Assembly: GCF_017743935.1 (NCBI RefSeq)
Contig: NZ_JAGHRE010000002.1
Coordinates: 1-64,000 of the forward strand
Source of the DNA: Tropicibacter sp. R16_0
GTDB lineage: Bacteria > Pseudomonadota > Alphaproteobacteria > Rhodobacterales > Rhodobacteraceae
Direction: 5' to 3'
DNA: 64,000 nt
Part shown: in pieces, positions 61,309 through 64,000 of the stretch
How the letters are laid out: each line of letters begins with the position of its first letter
Position numbering within the stretch: position 1 is the first letter of the stretch
Position numbers and translations under genes: made by a program
The notes under the pieces: generated by a model
The model's input: only the letters and a program-made list of their open reading frames with translations
The model's database searches: none
Told to the model about the DNA's origin: nothing

Positions 61309-62268
61309 TTAGTCCAGCTTCTTCTTGTCGCTGTCGGTTGCCAGTGGATGGTGTTCCAGCACCAGTTCCGCCAACCTTTCGTCCAACACATGGGTGTAGA
61401 TTTCGGTCGTAGCCACATCTGCATGGCCCAGCAACGTCTGGATCGAGCGCAGGTCGGCACCATTGGCCAACAGATGCGTGGCAAAGGCGTGGCGCAGGGT
61501 GTGCGGCGTGACTTTTTCTGGTGAAACGCCGCCCTGAACCGCAAATTCCTTGATCAGCAGATAGAACCGGTGCCGGGTCAGATGCCCCAACTTACCGCGT
61601 GACGGAAACAGGAACCGTGAGCGTTTGGCGCCCTTGGCGACAGCCTTGTCCTCGGCCTCGTCCCGCGCCGCAAGCCACAGAGTCAGGGCGTTTCGGGCGG
61701 GTGGCGACAGTGGCACCATCCGCTCCTTGTCGCCCTTGCCCATGATGAGCAACATCCGAGGATCGCCGCGCGCCGATGAGACGGGCAGGGACACCAATTC
61801 GGTCACGCGCATGCCGGTGGCATAGAGCAGCTCCATCAGGCAGACATTGCGCAAACGGTCGTGCAAGGTGCGGCCCGAATTGCGCGCGGCGTCCAATAGG
61901 CGGTCAACCTCGACCACTTCGAGCGTTTTGGGCAAGCGTTTCTCGCGTCCAGGTCCCTTGATCTGGATCGCAGGATTGTCAGCCCGCCAGCCTTCTTCAA
62001 AGGCAAAGCGATAGATCTGCTTGATCGCCGACAGCCGCCGCGCGCGTGTCGATTTGGCCAGACCTTGGGCGTCGCAGTCGATCAGATAGGCCTCGACCAG
62101 GTCCCGGTCGGCTGAGGAAAAGTCATGTTTGCGGTGCGCGATCCAGCCTGCAAAGTCCTTGAGATCGCGGCCATATGCCAGTTGCGTGTTGGTCGCCGCG
62201 CCCAGTTCGGCGGCCTGCGCTTCAAGAAAGCTGGAAATCCATTGATCAGATGTGGCTGGGGCGGACAT
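61309..62268 (-). CDS. xerD: Site-specific tyrosine recombinase XerD
   Basis: The 319-residue recombinase resolves chromosome dimers at dif together with XerC. The SAM-like N-terminal domain (about 8-95) precedes the catalytic domain with R154 (TGMRVTEL), K178 (MGKGDKE), H256 and R259 (HTLRHAF), H282 (LLGHADV) and the nucleophile Y291 (TEIYTHV). Length and the QLAYGRDLKDF start fit Xer rather than a phage integrase. No attachment site or mobile-element genes are adjacent, so a housekeeping role is likely; XerC is the alternative. Confidence 0.9.
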   Translation of the reverse strand: MSAPATSDQWISSFLEAQAAELGAATNTQLAYGRDLKDFAGWIAHRKHDFSSADRDLVEAYLIDCDAQGLAKSTRARRLSAIKQIYRFAFEEGWRADNPAIQIKGPGREKRLPKTLEVVEVDRLLDAARNSGRTLHDRLRNVCLMELLYATGMRVTELVSLPVSSARGDPRMLLIMGKGDKERMVPLSPPARNALTLWLAARDEAEDKAVAKGAKRSRFLFPSRGKLGHLTRHRFYLLIKEFAVQGGVSPEKVTPHTLRHAFATHLLANGADLRSIQTLLGHADVATTEIYTHVLDERLAELVLEHHPLATDSDKKKLD

Positions 62269-62271
62269 GGC

Positions 62272-63795
62272 TCACCCCCGTCCCAACAACATCAGCTGTA
62301 GCGCCGCGCGGCGTGCCGTGTCTTCGAGGCCGACAGAGCGGAACGTGGCAAGGGCCGCAGTCAGGTCCGCCGGATTGCCACGCGCCCCACGGGTGAACAG
62401 ATCCATCGCCATCAGGATCGCCTCGCCCAATTGGCCGTCGTCGATGGCACGTTGCACGTCCATTGGCAGTTCGGGATCGGTGGCGAACCCGTCTGATATC
62501 GCTTGCGCCTGGGTATTGGGCGCAAAGGCGCGTCCCGGATCGCCCTGGGCAAGGGCCGCCAGGAATGTGTGCATCTGCGAGTTGCTGGGCGGCTTGCGCG
62601 CGGCGTCCTCATAGCTTCCGGCCAGCAGGCGGATGCGCCACGCGAGGCTGGCGGCGTCTGGGTCGCTCAGCTTCTGGATGGCCAATTGATCTGCAAACAG
62701 CTCGGCAAAGGCAACCTCGAGCTGGACGTCTTTCATCGCTTTCCAAACCGTGCTCAGCGCCTTGCTGATCGCGGCCTCGTTGCCTGTGCTCAATGCGGTT
62801 TCAAACCGCTGAACTGCGCGCACCCGGTCCCAGACCCCGCCCGATGCGGCGGCTTGTCGGTCGGTGTAAAGACCCAACAGATGATTTGGCGTCAGGGCCC
62901 CGATGCGGGTCAGACGCTCGGCGGCTTCAAGCTGCGCTTTCCAACCTGCCACATCGCGCAGATCAGCGGTGGCAAACGCCCGCGGCAATGAGGCGGTGGG
63001 CAGACGCTCACCAATGGTTTCGAACAGGCGGAACGTCAATGGATCTGGCCGCTGCGGTTGCGGCAGGGGCGGTGCGCCCTCAAAAATGTCCGGGCTCAGG
63101 AAACGGTCGAGCAGCGCCAGCTGTTCAGGCGGTAGCAGTTCCAAAGCGTGGGCGGTTTCCAGCGTCAGCGCGGCCGATTGCCAATCACCCAATCGGGCCT
63201 TGCAAAAGATCTGATCGCCATAGTCGCTAGAAAGGTAAGGCGCTGCAATCAAGGCCCCGCAGGCCCGATCCTCATCCCCGGTCAACAAGGTGGCATCGAA
63301 CCAGCGCTGAAACCGATCCTTGGTGTCGGTGGGACCGGCCAGTTGCACCAGAGCCTGTGTCGGGTCGACAGCGCCCAGCTGCATCAACCGGTCGAGGCGC
63401 GCCAGCAACATGGCCTCGCCAGCCTCGGCCCCTTGGGGCGCCCGGGTCTCGGACAGCAGCAGAGTGAACAGCAGCGTTTGCATCGCCGGGCTGCCGCGTA
63501 CGTTGATGCGGTCGATCATTTCGGCCAACCGCTCTGGGTCGCTGCCGGTCCACAGGTCAACCGGCAGGCCGGTGACGTTCGACGCGACAAGCCCCAAGGG
63601 CGGCGTCAACGCCTCGAGCGGGGTGGAGGTGATCTCGGGGCCCAGTCCGGTCTTGGACACGGGCGGCTCAAGCAGCACGGTGCCGGGCAGGTTCACGGCG
63701 GGCGTCTGGTTCAGCCAGTCGATCGCAGAAAGCGGTTGTTGGGCCAAACCGACGGCCGGAACGCAAAAAAGAAACAGGAAAACGCTAGTCCGCAT
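62272..63795 (-). CDS. Secreted hypothetical protein
   Basis: This 507-residue protein has a signal peptide (MRTSVFLFLFCVPAVGLAQ) and a long, mostly helical, alanine/leucine-rich remainder without recognised domains. The repeated helical pattern could be a solenoid but I cannot assign a repeat family. It lies four bases upstream of xerD on the same strand and its start overlaps a 49-residue membrane protein gene. Function unknown; the linkage to xerD suggests a conserved Rhodobacteraceae unit. Confidence 0.8.
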   Translation of the reverse strand: MRTSVFLFLFCVPAVGLAQQPLSAIDWLNQTPAVNLPGTVLLEPPVSKTGLGPEITSTPLEALTPPLGLVASNVTGLPVDLWTGSDPERLAEMIDRINVRGSPAMQTLLFTLLLSETRAPQGAEAGEAMLLARLDRLMQLGAVDPTQALVQLAGPTDTKDRFQRWFDATLLTGDEDRACGALIAAPYLSSDYGDQIFCKARLGDWQSAALTLETAHALELLPPEQLALLDRFLSPDIFEGAPPLPQPQRPDPLTFRLFETIGERLPTASLPRAFATADLRDVAGWKAQLEAAERLTRIGALTPNHLLGLYTDRQAAASGGVWDRVRAVQRFETALSTGNEAAISKALSTVWKAMKDVQLEVAFAELFADQLAIQKLSDPDAASLAWRIRLLAGSYEDAARKPPSNSQMHTFLAALAQGDPGRAFAPNTQAQAISDGFATDPELPMDVQRAIDDGQLGEAILMAMDLFTRGARGNPADLTAALATFRSVGLEDTARRAALQLMLLGRG

Positions 63796-63934
63796 TCAGT
63801 ATCACCGGTTGCGTAACCTCGGACTGCGGCGCAGAAAAATCGACGCCAAAGAACGGGCCAACATACGCATATCCCACCAACCCGATCACACACAGACACA
63901 GGACATACACCAGAAATTTGATCAAGCGACCCAT
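63785..63934 (-). CDS. Small membrane protein, 49 residues
   Basis: This short gene encodes 49 residues: a basic start (MGRLIKF), one hydrophobic helix (about 7-30) and a hydrophilic tail ending VILNAD. The stop overlaps the start of the next gene by 11 bases, typical of a coupled operon. It was not evident from longer frames, but codon use looks coding. Function unknown; it may act with the secreted protein that follows. Confidence 0.6.
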   Translation of the reverse strand: MGRLIKFLVYVLCLCVIGLVGYAYVGPFFGVDFSAPQSEVTQPVILNAD

Positions 63935-64000
63935 CACGCCTCGCAGCCTCAATTTGCTCTTTTGACCAAGTTATAACTGGCCTTTTTCTCAAGATCACGT

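Noticed and set aside
61309-62268. Tyrosine recombinase as a sign of a mobile element
   Set aside because: The sequence and length fit XerC/XerD, there is no attachment repeat or tRNA nearby and the neighbours are housekeeping genes.
63711-63998. 95-residue reverse-strand frame at the right edge
   Set aside because: It overlaps in another frame both the 49-residue membrane-protein gene and the signal peptide of the secreted protein, which have better starts and coding character.

Overview
The window looks like a chromosomal segment of a marine Roseobacter-group alphaproteobacterium (Rhodobacteraceae). The base composition is GC-rich. Housekeeping blocks are arranged as in that group: prfA-prmC-DUF4167, the left-pointing chain lptF-lptG-lptD-surA-like-pdxA-rsmA opposite pepA-holC, and xerD next to a CorC-type protein. 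There is also a GcvT-fused dimethylglycine/sarcosine dehydrogenase-like flavoprotein and a giant RTX protein with a C-terminal Hint domain. This assignment is inferred from gene order and family content, not from a database search. I see no rRNA, tRNA, CRISPR array, insertion sequence or prophage.

Layout. 1-3.8 kb: two agmatinase-family ureohydrolases around an unknown membrane-anchored protein, then small DUF proteins. 3.8-6.6 kb: prfA, prmC and a DUF4167 protein. 6.8-8.1 kb: a TetR regulator and a secreted YHS protein behind a palindromic operator-like site. 8.2-15.7 kb: the outer-membrane biogenesis operon. 15.8-17.8 kb: pepA-holC. 17.9-21.4 kb: an aspartic protease, then MarC, an ACT protein and an ABC-F protein, the last three joined by ATGA overlaps. 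21.5-23.7 kb: an MFS efflux pump, ndk and a TfoX-C protein. 23.8-28.4 kb: a methyltransferase, a cytochrome P450, two AhpD/CMD-type proteins and an M29/NicX-like protein. 28.4-32.3 kb: a polar amino-acid-type ABC transporter, an XRE-cupin regulator and a creatininase-family hydrolase. 32.4-34.7 kb: a GST and a cupin opposite a LysR regulator. 34.9-38.6 kb: a two-component system with a Do-family protease. 38.7-49.1 kb: an M20 peptidase, a G3E GTPase, an amidohydrolase, a LysR regulator and a complete Dpp-type transporter. 49.9-55.6 kb: the RTX-Hint protein. 55.7-64 kb: a MobA-like transferase, the flavoprotein, a LytTR membrane regulator, CorC, XerD, an unknown secreted protein and a 49-residue membrane protein.

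How the genes fit together. The lpt/surA block builds the LPS export route and its folding helper. The 38.7-49.1 kb block reads as an import-and-hydrolyse unit for peptides or amides: transporter, two metal-dependent hydrolases, a possible metallochaperone GTPase and a regulator. The 28.4-32.3 kb block has the same logic for a small nitrogenous compound: a binding-protein transporter, a creatininase-type amidohydrolase and a ligand-sensing XRE-cupin repressor.

The least explained signals are non-coding. Four copies of a GC-rich element (6672-6760, 17800-17886, 27811-27902, and 27962-28046 inverted) lie only in gaps between convergent genes. Their central hairpin keeps its pairing while its sequence changes. 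A three-hairpin region (58899-58996) upstream of the flavoprotein gene has no assigned role. Within the RTX protein, four super-modules share the same opening and closing motifs.
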